Translations under genes and position numbers: made by a program | Source of the DNA: Fomitopsis serialis | Taxonomy: Eukaryota; Basidiomycota; Agaricomycetes; Polyporales; Fomitopsidaceae | DNA length: 64,000 bases | Assembly: GCF_022376445.1 (NCBI RefSeq) | Contig: NW_025955097.1 | Coordinates: 49,984-113,983 of the forward strand | Direction of reading: 5' to 3' | Shown here: piece by piece, positions 24,801-36,502 of the stretch | Position numbering within the stretch: position 1 is the first letter of the stretch | How the letters are laid out: each line of letters opens with the position of its first letter | The notes under the pieces: model-generated | What the model saw: only the letters and a program-made list of their open reading frames with translations | Databases searched by the model: none | What the model was told of the DNA's origin: nothing

Positions 24801-27492
24801 TCGTCAGATGGGCAGACACAGACGAAGGTCCCACCTCACCATCCACACTCGAGGTAGTCTTCGTGACCGCAACGGAAATGGCTTCATCGTCATGCGCCGA
24901 GAAGTCAAACGAACCGGACGAGGCAGCGAACGGGAATATGTCGCCCCAATCAGCCTTGCCAGGGCTATAGCTGGGCGGTATGGGTGTCTCCGAATCCGCA
25001 TACTCGATGTAGTGTTCCACAGTAGGCGTCGGGCTAGGCGAAGGTGTTCGAACCGGTATAGACTCGACGTGTATACTGGTCGATACACTTCGACTGCGTC
25101 GCGACTGGGACGCGATCCCTGAGTCGGGCTCAGGAGTTTGTTCCACGGACGCGTTTTCGGTCGTCGTCGGTCCCAAGGACGATCTAGACCGAGAGCTCGG
25201 ACTGCGAGGCATCGACTCTGCGCCATCACCAAGTAGGAGACTGATATCAGCGCCTTCCTCTGGTTCGGACTCGTCGCTCTCCTCGCCCTCTTCGTCAGAG
25301 ACAGCTGCGCCATCTGCCTCACTCGACAATGCGTCGTCTGGCTCCGGCGACGCCGATGCCCAGCGACTAAGTGCCGCCGATACGCTGCTGGACCGGCTGC
25401 GCGGGGTTGCCTTGCTCAGATCCAGCTGTTGAGCGGTCAAGATCTGGCCAGACTGGTCGAGGATGGCATCCAGGTGTTCCTGCCCGCGTATCCGTTCCTC
25501 CTCCTCGCGCCTGAGCTGCTCCTCCCTGCGAATATGCTACCACGACGCTCAGTCATTACGAGTCACGCGTGAGAGTACTGGGCACTCACATGGACAGCCT
25601 TCTTCCACTCGTCGATGACGTGCCTGATCGTCGCCTTCGCGAGCGCACGCAGCCGCTTCTCTTCCTGCAGCTTCAGCTTGTCGTCCTTCACCGCTCGGCC
25701 CTCCCAGTATGCCCGCACCCTGCTTGCAACCTGGGCAGCGACCTGTCGACCGCTGGTAGGGCGATGCGTAGCACGGTCCTTGACAGCCTCGATAATATGC
25801 GACCATGTATCTTGACTAGTGTTCATGTTTGGCCCTCTCTGGGGAGGACTTACAGGCAGAGAATCGTCGCCGACGCTCTCCGGGAAGAACCGCCCCTCCT
25901 CGCGCAGTTCCCCTACGCGTCGCCAAAAGTCTGCAACTTGCTGGATGCGATCCTGGATAGCATCCTCGTTCACGTCGTTACCGTCCAGCGTGGTATAAGA
26001 CGAGAGCAGCGCAGACAGCGAGGATCCGAACCGTGGCGGGGGTGGCCTCTGCACGGGGCTCGAATACACCGGATCTGGACGGCGAACGATAAGCTTGATG
26101 CGCTTGAGGGGACTTGTGCTCGGCGAGGTAGGCTCAGCCCGACGAGTAGCAGAACGGGCACCATTGGGCGACAACTTCCGCTTTGTGGGTTTGCGACGGC
26201 TGGACAGTGTCGCGGATACCGACTCCGGTGGATGCTTCGTATGCGACAACGGTGCGTCTTCTGGACCGGCAGCGGAGAAAGATCGGCCGTTCGACTCGAT
26301 TCGTCGCCTTTTTGCAGGGGGTAAATCCTCCACTTCAGCTGCGCTATCCCGTGCGTTCTTGACTCGTTGTTGACGTTTTATGGGAGAAACAGAGGGTGGG
26401 TCCTCGGTGACGGCCTTTGCCTTGCCCTTGCCCTTACCAACGTATGTACTGACGCTGGCAGGAACTTCTGGAGGAGGCATCAGGCGCGATGGTCTGGGCC
26501 TCACAGGAGCAGATATCGACGGCGTTGAGGCGGTGGGAGCAGGAGCTGTGACGGCGTCATTGTCCTGCCCTTTCTTCTTTGAACGAACTGTCTTCGACGG
26601 TGCTGCAGTTGTCTTCAAAGCTTGCAAACGCTCGGTGCGAGCCTTTCGCGTGAGCCGTGATGAGCTTGCACTCTTCGAGTCCTCGACCAAATCGTACTGC
26701 GATTTATACTAGTGAAGAAAATGAGCATTGCACACACTACGGTCACAGTTTTGGCAACAACTCGGCGATGACTCCGCTGCACCACACCGTTGATGAGACA
26801 AGTATGAGCGCAATCTGCGGTCGGTTGATCCCGCCAGAGGGTGCTCGCCCAAACTCTTCTGGTGAGTGAAAGAAAGACGGGCACCCTGGCAGATTGCGCA
26901 CACACGTCCGACGACAAGGGTATCTTCTGGTCGAACGATGTCACATCACCAGACCAAATGAGCGAGCGCGGACCGTCAGCACAGGTGTCCATAGTTAGTG
27001 CACTTGCTGAACTCTGACAGTCGATGCCAAAACTCTGTGTGGAGTAAGACGTACCTCGCGAAATACGGTCGAGCTGTCCTGTTTGGCAATCTTATATGCA
27101 GCGTCAAAGAAGAACGCCTCGCTCGCGTCGGATAACACACCTTGGGATCGTACGAAACCAATGTCACGAACTTCTCGAGGTGAAAGCGTTCGCGCACCTA
27201 CAAATTAGGTCAGAACTCGCGCCTCCACGGATATGAGATATGATCCTTAGGGAGAGCATATCATCACATGTAGATAAAATGAGGAACGTACGTAGGTATC
27301 ATGCCTGTCAGAGACCTGGTCCAACTCTGTTTGCCTATCCTGCACCATGCGAGCGCGTTCACGCGCGACGCGTTCCTCTACGCCACTCGCCTTTGCCCCG
27401 TTCTCCGCCGGATGGTCCGCATCCTGTCTGTGCCTAGCATCTCTTGCGACTCCAGAGGGTCCTGAGTGCCCGAAACGTCCCCTAGTGTTCAT
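21829..27492 (-). CDS. swr1: SWR1-type chromatin remodelling ATPase (about 1635 aa)
   Basis: Nine exons: 27292-27492, 27141-27197, 27055-27090, 25590-26708, 24356-25536, 23812-24296, 22501-23761, 22373-22447 and 21829-22321, all in phase. The N-terminus ([27 protein letters not shown]) matches the SWR1 lead-in. An HSA helix ([23 protein letters not shown]) lies near residues 440-490. A long acidic Ser-rich linker precedes Walker A ([12 protein letters not shown], about 857-868); the DEAH box is near 963 and [10 protein letters not shown] near 990. A roughly 280-residue insertion separates the two ATPase lobes, as in INO80/SWR1 enzymes. The C-lobe has [14 protein letters not shown] and EDRAHRIGQ. 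Known role of the family: the catalytic subunit that exchanges H2A for H2A.Z in nucleosomes. The 346-base third intron is the longest. Confidence 0.95.
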
Positions 27493-28080
27493 CGCGCGGG
27501 GACACGCATGGGCAAGCGCGTGAGAAGAGGTCTTGTCGGTCGATCTGCGCAGATACTGGACGGTTTTACGAGATTCTTGAACTAGAAGCCTCCCAGGATG
27601 ATATAGAGACGAAAAGAACAGTCAGAGGACGTGTTGAGGCCGCCAGTGCTCGGCGTACGCGAATGAGAGTTAGAGCATCCATATTCGTGAGCATCCAGGA
27701 GGTTGTTTGGTCGGTACAAACAACGGGATGCGCGCGACCTACCGGCGGCAGCACTTCGGTGTCTCGTCGACAACGAACTGCAGGTCGGTATGAAATCCGA
27801 GTCGGTTGCTGTCGCTGTTTGCAGTCTCGATGACTATTCTTTGAGGCCGACGGAGTATCCTTGCTATTCTTGCCACAGCTCGTCGCGCGGGGACCTCATC
27901 AACATTTTGCACAGGCCAGTGCGTTGTAGACGAAGCTCATATTGCTCGCATACCATTGCGTCCCATCATGGATTGCCAGACTTGAGTTTTAAGCACACAG
28001 TGAGCCTCCATGCTACATTTTCACACATCGTACACATCGCATCATGGTACATTCAGTGAGCACGTCCCCTGGAAAGTCTA
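27493..28080. other. SWR1 upstream region
   Basis: This lies between the SWR1 start and the acylphosphatase stop, both on the minus strand, so it should hold the SWR1 promoter and the acylphosphatase 3' UTR. No canonical TATA box or other element recognised. Confidence 0.5.
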
Positions 28081-28491
28081 TCACCGTCGAACTTCGAAGA
28101 CGTCGTATTCCAGTTGGTCGAGAGTACGTTCGTTTGATATCTCCACACCCTTCACGTCGGCGCGCGGTGGACCGGTGTGCAGGACCTTCTTGCTGTATAG
28201 TGAAGTGAAGTCTGCCATCAGTGAGTGGTATCTCGTACAGTACTGCAGAAGTGACCCACAATCTGTCCAGGGCGCCTTCGCTGCCCTGAGCTTCTCCAAC
28301 GACATGTCCCGTCTGCCACACTCGCGGTGAGTATCATCGGGTAATCACTGGTAGTATCATTGACTACTTACCGTATCGTTGGCCACCCAACCTACGACGC
28401 CTGTGTCGTGGGCCACATCCTTGGCAAAGGCTCTGTAGAACACGCCTTGCACCTTGCCGCTGACGATGAAGTTGAAAGCGCGGTACGCCAT
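28081..28491 (-). CDS. Acylphosphatase (94 aa)
   Basis: Three exons: 28372-28491, 28260-28312 and 28081-28192; introns 59 and 67 bases. The spliced protein is 94 residues, the usual size of common-type acylphosphatase. It has the signature GKVQGVFYRAFAKDVA with the phosphate-binding Arg at 20, GVVGWVANDT with the catalytic Asn at 38, then GEAQGSEGALD and a C-terminal YDVFEVRR. The family hydrolyses the carboxyl-phosphate bond of acyl phosphates in the cytosol. An upstream in-frame ATG at 28575 would add a basic 28-residue extension; the start at 28491 fits the family better. The exon 2 acceptor (GGCAG) and exon 2 donor (GTGGGT) were chosen to keep the family alignment. Confidence 0.93.
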
Positions 28492-29374
28492 GGTGATGGT
28501 TGTGACGATAGCCCTCGGTGAGTTTGTGAGATCTTTCTGTTTACGGGGCCTGGGCTTGTGCGTTCCGTTTGCCAAACCAGGATGGGGCTATCTCTCGGCT
28601 ATGACATCATGAGAACTCGCATGAGCCGCTGTTGGTCTGCTTTGCAGTTCACTGCAATGTTCTGTCAACGCATTATGCATATCTCGTTACCTGGTGCGTT
28701 TACTCCTTTATCATTCAAGTGCACATTCGAGTCAACCTAATCCATAGCCATCAAACCGAAGGCTCGTTGAACTACTTTTCCGCCGTACGTCCGCCTCATG
28801 TATGCGATTCTTACAACACTGAGTAGCTTCGCAGATTGGTGAACTGCTGTTCTTTCTGGCGTCTATCCTTGCCGTAGTCGTCCGGGCTTGGCCAAGTGTC
28901 TGCCCAATCCTGCGACGTCCGGATAAACCGCCGAGCGTGCCGTCAATGGGCTGCCTCGCCTGGGATGTATGCCAACTCAGGCGTTCTCCTATGATGAGTA
29001 AGGCGCCAGAATAGGTACCAGTAAAGATTTCTCGAGGATCTCTCGACGATGCAATGATGCAGTTCGACTCGGGAATTAGAACGTACCGACCGGCCCTGGG
29101 GATTCAAGTTACTCAGTTTACAGGATGCCGCTGTGTGGTAGCATGGGAACGCTGTGTTGCAGTGCATAAGTACCTTCAATCGATTCGAATAGTATTTGAA
29201 TAGGTCCGATGCGAAGTCACTTCATCGGGTTGAGCGTTGACCGCCCTTCGTCTCGTTGAGAGTTCGTTGGTGTTCGCAAGATGTTCGCGTGCATTGTCCT
29301 TGACTCAATGGGCTGACTCTATGTAGGTGTCGATAAAATACACGATACGCTGACGTAAATAATGAAAAATTGAT
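28492..29374. other. Intergenic between acylphosphatase and tRNA
   Basis: At 28834-29010 an open plus frame follows a good acceptor (TTCGCAG) and reads GELLFFLASILAVVVRAW, then a Pro/Arg-rich tail. A single hydrophobic span like this could be the last exon of a small membrane protein, but no first exon joins it in phase. Not called as a gene. Confidence 0.4.
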
Positions 29375-29494
29375 TGATGAGGGCGAGATTCGAACTCGCG
29401 CCCTTTCGGACCAGATCACGTGACACGCGAACACACCAAATGTTCGGTCCACAACACCTTAGTCTGGCGCCTTAGACCGCTCGGCCACCTCACC
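29375..29494 (-). tRNA. tRNA-Leu (anticodon AAG), with intron
   Basis: The minus strand folds into a full class II tRNA. The acceptor stem is GGTGAGG with CCTCATC (one G-T pair) and discriminator A at 29375. The D arm contains GGCCGAGCGGTCTAAGGC, the anticodon stem is CCAGA/TCTGG, there is an extra arm after it, and the T arm is GCGAGTTCGAATCTCGC. The anticodon AAG is at 29460-29458. A 40-base intron (29456-29417) sits one base 3' of the anticodon, the standard place for eukaryotic tRNA introns removed by the splicing endonuclease. The A at the wobble position would be edited to inosine to read CUN codons. CCA is not encoded, as usual in eukaryotes. Confidence 0.93.
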
Positions 29495-31339
29495 ACATTG
29501 CGAAAGGTTCTAATGTCTTGTATAATCAGAAAAGGCCCTGCCTGGATGAATGAGATCTGTCCGCCTGCCAGCCTGAGTGGAGAGTCGCGAGGCATTTCTA
29601 TACCGACCTACAGTATACTGGAGACACTCACATATACGCATATAAATGAGGACGAATGAGGCGGTACACGAGTACAGTTAATGTCTCAATCACTTCTTAC
29701 TAGTGGTAAAGCTTACTGTACGGGTACAATTAGCTCAAAACAGCGCGATCTCAACAATTGAACGTCAGGGAGCATTGAAGTGGAAGGTGAGCAAATGGAT
29801 TGAGAAAGACATCTCACCTCAGATCATCTCCGTCCGATATAACGACCTGCGGTGTGTCCAGTTTGCAACAGAAAAATATGTCAATGGACAGCACACACTT
29901 GTACAGCTATCGTGAAAGTTCTAACAAAGTGGTGAGGTTTACACTGGAATTTTTGTCGTCATCTCCATAAGCGACCCCATAAACGCAATGGCCTGCTTGA
30001 AGAAATGGTCGAAGCACTTGTATCCCAAAGGAACAGGAGAATGCAAAAGAATTCTCATTGACACCGCTGTAGCGTTCAGAGAGCTTGACATAATAGAGGG
30101 GTAAATATTGCCATGATTATGAGATAGCGGCACTCACGCGACGGCCTTGATATTCAGGTAAATACACGGCATGCGTGCACCACAGTTTAGCACAAGTGAC
30201 CGGAAGACGCGGCTTGGAATGCGCGGCCCTCACTGGCAGCCCCACGTTACCTTGTCGCATACACCCAGGCCAATGCTGCGAGACGTTTTGCTGCTTCGTT
30301 GGTGGTTGGTGTCCAGCGTTGCACGTAAGACACAGCATCTAGACGAGTCTACAATGGTCTGCGGAATGAAACCCTGCATAGTCAGGTCACAGTGAAACCA
30401 ACACCTTGTTGAACGATCGGTCAAGATTCAATTTGTATGACTGAGAAAAGCTACTTACCCGGTACTTAAATGCATTTGCCATTGGGCCACAAGGGGATGT
30501 GATTTCACGAAACTTCCTGGTCAACGTCGGACGGGCATCAGGGTTCAAGCTCGAGTAGAGTCGCTGTCCATCCGCCAGCGAACGCGGCTGTGCTGTGCCG
30601 AGCGATGCTTACGTGCAGTACTGCCAAAGTACTACGTGGCCTCGCGCCGGCAATGGATGCTTGTTGCGCACAGGTGCTCTAGCGACTTTCAACAACTTCC
30701 GAGTCGCCTGCTCTACCTGTCCTAGTACTCGACAGCATTTCGATAGGCCAGTCTGAATGAATGTTATGGATCCACCCAGCATCTGAACATACTGCAACTC
30801 ACTTTGAGAATTGTAGCACGAGATAGAGCCGAAGTCTCAAGCTTCAGCACGCAAGCTCACTCAACACGTCGAAGTAAGTCCTAGTAGTAGTGGTCCAAGT
30901 TGGTGCGTTGCAACCAAGGCATCCGAATCGAGGCCATTTATCACTGTTTATCTATCGAAGTAAAGTTGAAGTAAAGATAGCATAGGTTCCGATAATTCTA
31001 TGTGAGTTTTCCACAAAGCTATTGTACAGAATCAATTACCTACCCCCATGTGACTTAGTCGGAAGTGCTGAGTTATCGTCGACGCCCCGCCGTCGTGTTC
31101 CTCAACGCCGACGACGACGACCTCGCTGCATCCGCACATCCGTCGCTCAAGCTAGGGGAAGACCCGACCTGCACGAGCACATGTTCAAGGCATAACTGAT
31201 AAGCGAATACCATTGTCCACGACACTCCTTTGTCCCGGCCTAGCCTCGAGGCGGTGTTGCCGCCGAGTGGCACCAATCCTTTGTTTTTTGCCTGTATTTC
31301 TCTCGACACACCTTTCTGCATAGGCTTCATCGTCTCCTG
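29495..31339. other. AT-richer intergenic region
   Basis: No gene is firm. On the minus strand, 30338 down to 29942 could form two exons joined at GTGAGT...CAAG (HAVYLPEYQGRR to SLNATAVSMRILLHS, ending TKIPV), but no domain is recognisable. A plus frame at 29703-29915 (70 codons) is Lys/Gln-rich. Near 31085-31180 the plus strand reads VVFLNADDDDLAASAHPSLK, which might be an unjoined upstream exon of the next gene. Confidence 0.4.
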
Positions 31340-32983
31340 ATGTCTACCACCAGTATACGACCCGATGAAGACGTTCAAAGGGCTCAGGAGTCAAGGGTAA
31401 CATCGAAGGACCGATCGCGGACATCATCGTACCGCTGTGTGTCCTGGTCCTATCCGGGCAGGCGTCCGCAACGCCCGTCGAGGATACCGGTCTTCAAACC
31501 CCTTCTCGCCGGGTCGGGTGTCTTCGCCAGGCCACCGCATTACCACGATCTCCTATACCGTGCGAGGCGCCGCAAGACGCCGGACAGCATCGAGGACGAT
31601 GTCGAACTGAGCTCGAGGCTAGCTGGGGTCAAGCTCGTCGAGGACACCGTCTCTTGTTACGAGAACGACGTGGGCATTCTCACCGACGCATCCACTGCCG
31701 ACGAGCGACCGTTGTTCTGCGGTATGCTGAGCCAGGACGACATCGCCACCGTGCAGCGTCAGTGGCACGATCACGTCGAGCAGCTCCTAGGCGGCATCAG
31801 CAAGCGTCTGTCGACTTCATTCGAGGAGATCGTCGCCGCGGCAGGTGGGCCAGATGGCAAGATATGGGACCTCAGTCTGCTCGACAGTCCCGAGCTCAGT
31901 GAGTCTGAATTGTCCGCCGAGTCTGACCCGCCACCGTCTACGCCCCGCGCATCCCCCTCCTCCCTTCCCCGTGGTGCAAAGCACGGATCGATGGACGTCT
32001 TGCAGCCGCACCCGACGCCCCTCAGTGCGACCGCCGCCGCCTTCATCCCCGCTGCACCGTCGCCCTCCTCCTTCTCCAAGTCGCCCTCTCCGACGCACGA
32101 GTTCGCCTTCCCGTCCCTAAGCGCCGACAACCCGGCCGCGTCGCCCGCTGCTCGAAAGCGCTCCCTCCTCCTCAAGGACGGCGAGGGCTTCTACCACTCC
32201 GCCGAGGCCAGCATCGAGAACATCCGCAGCTCGACCCCGCGCCGTGCTCGCCCCTCCGCTGATCTCCTCCCAGCCTTCCTCGCCGACGGCTCGAGCACGA
32301 CCCGCATCCGCGCGCGGAACGCCTCCCGCACCCGCGAGATGGTCGATCGGCTCCGGTCCGGGCGGTGGAACGGCAAGAAGGGCAGCGACAAGGCGAGTCC
32401 GCCCAGCCTCGAGCACATGCCCGAGGGCAAACCGACCAAGGAGCGGTCAGTGGAACGCGCATCATCCTCAGAGCGCAGCAGTGTCTCGTCGGGCATGACC
32501 GCCGACGCCGACGGCTGGATCAGCGGACCCTCGTCCAAGGCGTCCGACGATGGCTGGATCGACGGTCCGGCGCCCTGCAGCACGCCTGCGCCTGCGCCCA
32601 CTCCTACCGTAGCAACGCCGAAGAAGGACTCCCGCCCGCGCACCCAGAAACACACACATAAGCGCTCATCTAGCAGCGCGAGCTCGCTCTCCACCGCTGC
32701 GTCTGCCCCGCCCGCGACGCCCGTGCAATCGAACCTCCCTGTGCCAGCGCCCGGCTTCTACCCCGCGCCCGCGGCTACACCGCTCGTGAACGCGTTCCCG
32801 TACGCGCTCCCGCCGCGCACCCCCGGGATGAGCGACGCGCAGTATCTGATGCACATTCAGAAGCTGCAGCACGATCACTGGGCGAGCTACATGCGGTTTG
32901 GGGGTGCGGGCACGTTCGCACCCGGGCCGTATGCGGCGTATCCGCCTGCACCGGTCATGCCTATGGTCTATGGCGCCAAGTGA
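31340..32983 (+). CDS. Hypothetical Ser/Pro-rich protein (547 aa)
   Basis: A single long open frame whose codon use and composition match a real basidiomycete gene. The N-terminal 190 residues look more ordered: RIPVFKPLLAGSGVFARPPH, a block rich in Asp/Glu, and ATVQRQWHDHVEQLLGGISK, which may form a helix. The middle is Ser/Pro-rich with basic patches (TREMVDRLRSGRWNGKK). Two near-repeats occur near residues 395-412 (DGWISGPSSKASDDGWIDGP). The C-terminus is Pro/Ala/Tyr-rich (PGFYPAPAATP; PGPYAAYPPAPVM). No known domain. The first 25 codons may be leader if an upstream exon exists. Confidence 0.7.
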   Translation: MSTTSIRPDEDVQRAQESRVTSKDRSRTSSYRCVSWSYPGRRPQRPSRIPVFKPLLAGSGVFARPPHYHDLLYRARRRKTPDSIEDDVELSSRLAGVKLVEDTVSCYENDVGILTDASTADERPLFCGMLSQDDIATVQRQWHDHVEQLLGGISKRLSTSFEEIVAAAGGPDGKIWDLSLLDSPELSESELSAESDPPPSTPRASPSSLPRGAKHGSMDVLQPHPTPLSATAAAFIPAAPSPSSFSKSPSPTHEFAFPSLSADNPAASPAARKRSLLLKDGEGFYHSAEASIENIRSSTPRRARPSADLLPAFLADGSSTTRIRARNASRTREMVDRLRSGRWNGKKGSDKASPPSLEHMPEGKPTKERSVERASSSERSSVSSGMTADADGWISGPSSKASDDGWIDGPAPCSTPAPAPTPTVATPKKDSRPRTQKHTHKRSSSSASSLSTAASAPPATPVQSNLPVPAPGFYPAPAATPLVNAFPYALPPRTPGMSDAQYLMHIQKLQHDHWASYMRFGGAGTFAPGPYAAYPPAPVMPMVYGAK

Positions 32984-33842
32984 TTTGCTTGTTGACCCCG
33001 GAATGTGCGTGTTCTATGCGTGTATGCGGGTTTTGACAACGGGGCTAACACACTGCGGAGATAGGCTGCCTCACTTGTTATCGCGCATACACGCACCTCA
33101 ATCCGTTCTCAGCACACGCATCCTCTCTTTCCCACTGTCTTCGTATGCTTCTTATCCACGGACCGGCTCTGCTCCTCCATCTGCTCGAAGTTGTTCCACT
33201 AGTCGGAATCCCTCCTGGTGGTCTAGGTCACAAATCGCACGTCATCGCTTCGTCTTCGTTCGACTCTCAATCCCCCGTCGTTGTCATTATCGTATTTTCT
33301 GCTTGTTCAAGTTCGCTGTTTTGCCTAGAAGGCTGTTGGTCTCGCAGAAAACGCATAGCAAAGTACGTAGTACCCATTGTATGTTCTCAATCACATTCGA
33401 TTGGCTCTTGGCGGACGTTTATGTTTTTGTCTTGTTTACGCATGCTGTGTTGTACTAGTCTTGGAGATGTAAGCGGTATATATTCTGCAGTCCCTCAACG
33501 GTGCGATTCGGCGTCGACCTAGTACATCAGTCTGGATTCTATCGTTCAACACAAATTATACAACAAGAACATACGGTCAACTGAGGATATAGTCAATTTT
33601 TCGGGCTAGAACGACCGGGGGCCGTGGTACCGATCGAGGAGAAAATGAATATGAGCTTCACGCCGAGTCGTCCCGATTCAGTCGTCCAGGCGAGGGGTAT
33701 GGGGAGGCTAGATACAGTACAGAAACTCCGTGCGAACCGAACTTGAAAACGCCGTCCATCGAGTCGCAGCTCGAGGGGACTTGAAGTACCAGTCAAGCAT
33801 CTTCATCGGATAGTTTGAGTTAAACCGGCGTCGCCACCGAGT
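32984..33842. other. Convergent 3' flank
   Basis: Lies between two converging orphan genes. Pyrimidine-rich 3' UTR-like sequence and short frames; nothing else seen. Confidence 0.5.
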
Positions 33843-34664
33843 TTACGCCATACCACCAAGCGACTGGCGTCGGCCTGAACTTGAAGGGGGAGCAAAGAAC
33901 ACCCTCGGCCTTGTGTCTTCGCTCTGCTCCGTCCTTTCTATCCGTTCCTCTGTCACCCAGATCTCCATCCGCCCACAACCGATCTGCTGCAACAGCCACT
34001 CGTGTTCGCGGAAGTCTAGGTCCTCTTCGAGATGCTGCCTCGCGGCGATGCGTTCGATCCCGCAGCGCACGGCATCAAGCGGGTCTGGCGATGGCAAGCG
34101 AGAGAGCAGGGGCGTCTCCGGTCCCGGGTCGGAGAAGTCATCCTGGTCGCCACTGGTCCACGATGCCTCTGAGTCAGTTTCGTAAGTGTCGAGTCCGCCC
34201 AGGGCGGGCTCGCTGCTTGCGCGGATGATAGTGCGCACGGTCTCGTGCTGCGCGCCGCGAAAGACGAACGAGTGGCCCACTTCGCGCGGCCCGTCAACGG
34301 GCTCTTCCTCCTCGCTAAGCGCTTCAAGATCTTCCGTGTGGCCGTCCTCGTCGACTGGCAGAGACCGGCGCGAATAACATGAAGAGCCCGTGAGGTCGTC
34401 GTCCACGGTCTCAGGTATAGAGTACAGTCCGGTGTCTGATACAGTGTAAAAACCGGTGTCGTCGTCCGCGAAGTGAGCTAGCACGGGAGCGCTGTAGTCA
34501 CCGAACGCCGCCCAGGGGACGGGTCGGCTCCGGCTGTCCAGGACGGGGACGGTCCACTGGGGCGAGGTCAGGATCAGACAATGGAAGCACAATGTAGAGC
34601 ATCCACTTACGCAGGCCTTGTCGTCCACAGACATCCGGAGTAGTTCGTACTGTGTGGCGCTCAT
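33843..34664 (-). CDS. Hypothetical acidic protein (about 255 aa)
   Basis: Two exons: 34611-34664 and 33843-34556, with a 54-base intron (GTAAGT...CCCAG) that is in frame, so the unspliced frame also stays open. The intron is favoured because it has perfect borders and codes for an odd Cys/Leu-rich insert. The spliced protein begins MSATQYELLRMSVDDKACW, then an acidic region (ALSEEEEPVDG), EASWTSGDQDDFSDPGPETP, and a helical part (ERIAARQHLEEDLDFREHEW) before a short basic tail. No known domain. Probably a small regulatory or structural protein specific to Agaricomycetes (inference). Confidence 0.6.
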   Translation of the reverse strand: MSATQYELLRMSVDDKACVSGCSTLCFHCLILTSPQWTVPVLDSRSRPVPWAAFGDYSAPVLAHFADDDTGFYTVSDTGLYSIPETVDDDLTGSSCYSRRSLPVDEDGHTEDLEALSEEEEPVDGPREVGHSFVFRGAQHETVRTIIRASSEPALGGLDTYETDSEASWTSGDQDDFSDPGPETPLLSRLPSPDPLDAVRCGIERIAARQHLEEDLDFREHEWLLQQIGCGRMEIWVTEERIERTEQSEDTRPRVFFAPPSSSGRRQSLGGMA

Positions 34665-36502
34665 CTCGGATTCCTGCCAGAGTGTCGGAAGGCCGAGCTG
34701 GTTGAGGTGGTCTGTGGCGATGTTTGAAGGTCAACAGAAGTCGCGCGATGGTTGGAAAGTTATAAGAGTGATGTGGGTCACCTGCTGTTTTTGTTACCTC
34801 GGGAGGTGTTGCTTTGTTCATGGATGCATGTATTTGGAAAGAGGCGACAGTTCGGGCCATAGCCACTTACCACGCGCTGAGACTCGGGCTGGCAGCCGTA
34901 GCCTGGGCCATGCTGTAGCGCGACACTCGGTTTCAAGAACGAGCCGGGCTCAGTTTTCTCAGTCGTACAGATGATTGACTGCAAGAATTTTGCGTCACCA
35001 CGTACCTAGAGTTAAAGTTGTTGGGTTCAAACGCACGTCCTCCGCCGCGGACGGTGGCGTGGCAGCTATCAGCGCTCCCGGCCAAGGTAAATTTGCCTGT
35101 TGACAATGTCTCCATTTTTTTCTGGTAGGAATGCAAACAAACTCAGAATGCAGAGAAGAACGTGTACTTAGCTTAGAAACATGCCAAAAGTTGGCTGTCT
35201 GCGTCCCAGATCGGCCCGGCGCTACAGTTGCTATGTGCACCGCAGCGACAGACTTGGACTATGACTTTGCTATGTCGAGAAAGCGGTGCAAACCGGTCGT
35301 TGTACCATGCGTCTGCGAGTCAGGCTGATAATTGTCTGTTCTGCTGGCTACAGCTTCATGGGTGAGAGCACCGACCGTTTACTACTGATAGTGATTGAGG
35401 ACGGAGCCGAATGAAGGCTGGGAGAAGCGGTGTGCCGCGCAGCCACGTCGGTAGCTGCGTCTGCCTGTGGGACTTGAATGAGTAGCATCTGTCACCGGGG
35501 CGTTGGCGATTGACTACTTTCCGACAGCCAGCTCGGCTTCCGAACGACACCCCGGACACACGCGGGTGTAAGGCGGTGGCTGGCAAACATTCAGCGCAGG
35601 TTGGTGTATGTATCGCCCAACGACAAACGTCGAGGTAACTTTCTCTGTTGGGTGGCTCGATACAGCTATAGGCTGCACACATCAACCAACTGTCAAAACC
35701 AAACAGCGTCTCATTCGTCCAATCGGATGCACAGGCTCCATGTACGATCCGCATCAAGCAACTACTTACAAGTCTCCTCGATACGGCCGTGTATTGACCT
35801 GAAGAAGCTTCGATCCATCAGTCATAGTACTCCATCGTGCTTGCTCTCTGATGGACTTTGACCTGGCTAGTACGGAACTGTAACGTGCATAGCTTATAAT
35901 CAGTACATTGTGTTCGCATGTTCCTTACCATCGCTGTCATTACTTGACCGATAAGATGCGCAACGAAGCCACGGTTGTAGTCAACGGCTGTCCAGGTGTG
36001 GACCAATGTGACTGGGACCAAGAAATCGCGCACCTCCACCTCCGTAGCTCGGAGACTGGAGTGTTGAAACTCGTGTATTGCAGTGAGCCTGAGGGGCTCA
36101 GACGATATGTTATGTTAGCATGGCAGCCCGTTGGACAGACGCGAATCAATTGCACGTACGAATGGATGATCATATACTGAAGGATGCTCAGAGGCATCGG
36201 ACATACCGTCACGGTGGCGTTGAAACGTTGTGTACAGTCACTACTAGTACTACCATGGCTGCTGCATACTGTACATAAGCGGTAACGATTCGCTCCGCAA
36301 AGCTTAATTCCATTGCACGTGCCGCCTGGCGACATTTCAATGTCTGCATCTCGCTTTCGACGTTCACTTCAAGCAGCTTGAACGCATCTTGGGGAGACGA
36401 CTTGGCCAACAGCAGTTGGACGTCGCACTGGCGGCCCGACTATTCGACATCATTTCCAGCGGGCGGAGACAAGTCTCTTCGTGTCTACGGGCTACCGTGA
36501 CG
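34665..36502. other. Intergenic, no gene seen
   Basis: Frames up to 133 codons exist on both strands (for example 35356-35757 minus), but they overlap one another, are Cys/Arg-rich and have no partner exons. No RNA gene or repeat found. Confidence 0.5.

Noticed and set aside
25810..25850. Possible short intron in SWR1 exon 4 (GTAAGT after DDSLP)
   Set aside because: The only close acceptor would leave a 38-base intron and break the frame, while reading through stays open.
27091..27140. Apparent frameshift near the N-terminus of SWR1
   Set aside because: A 50-base GTGTGT...ATAAG intron joins SYDPK to [12 protein letters not shown] in frame and matches the family pattern, so no frame break is needed.
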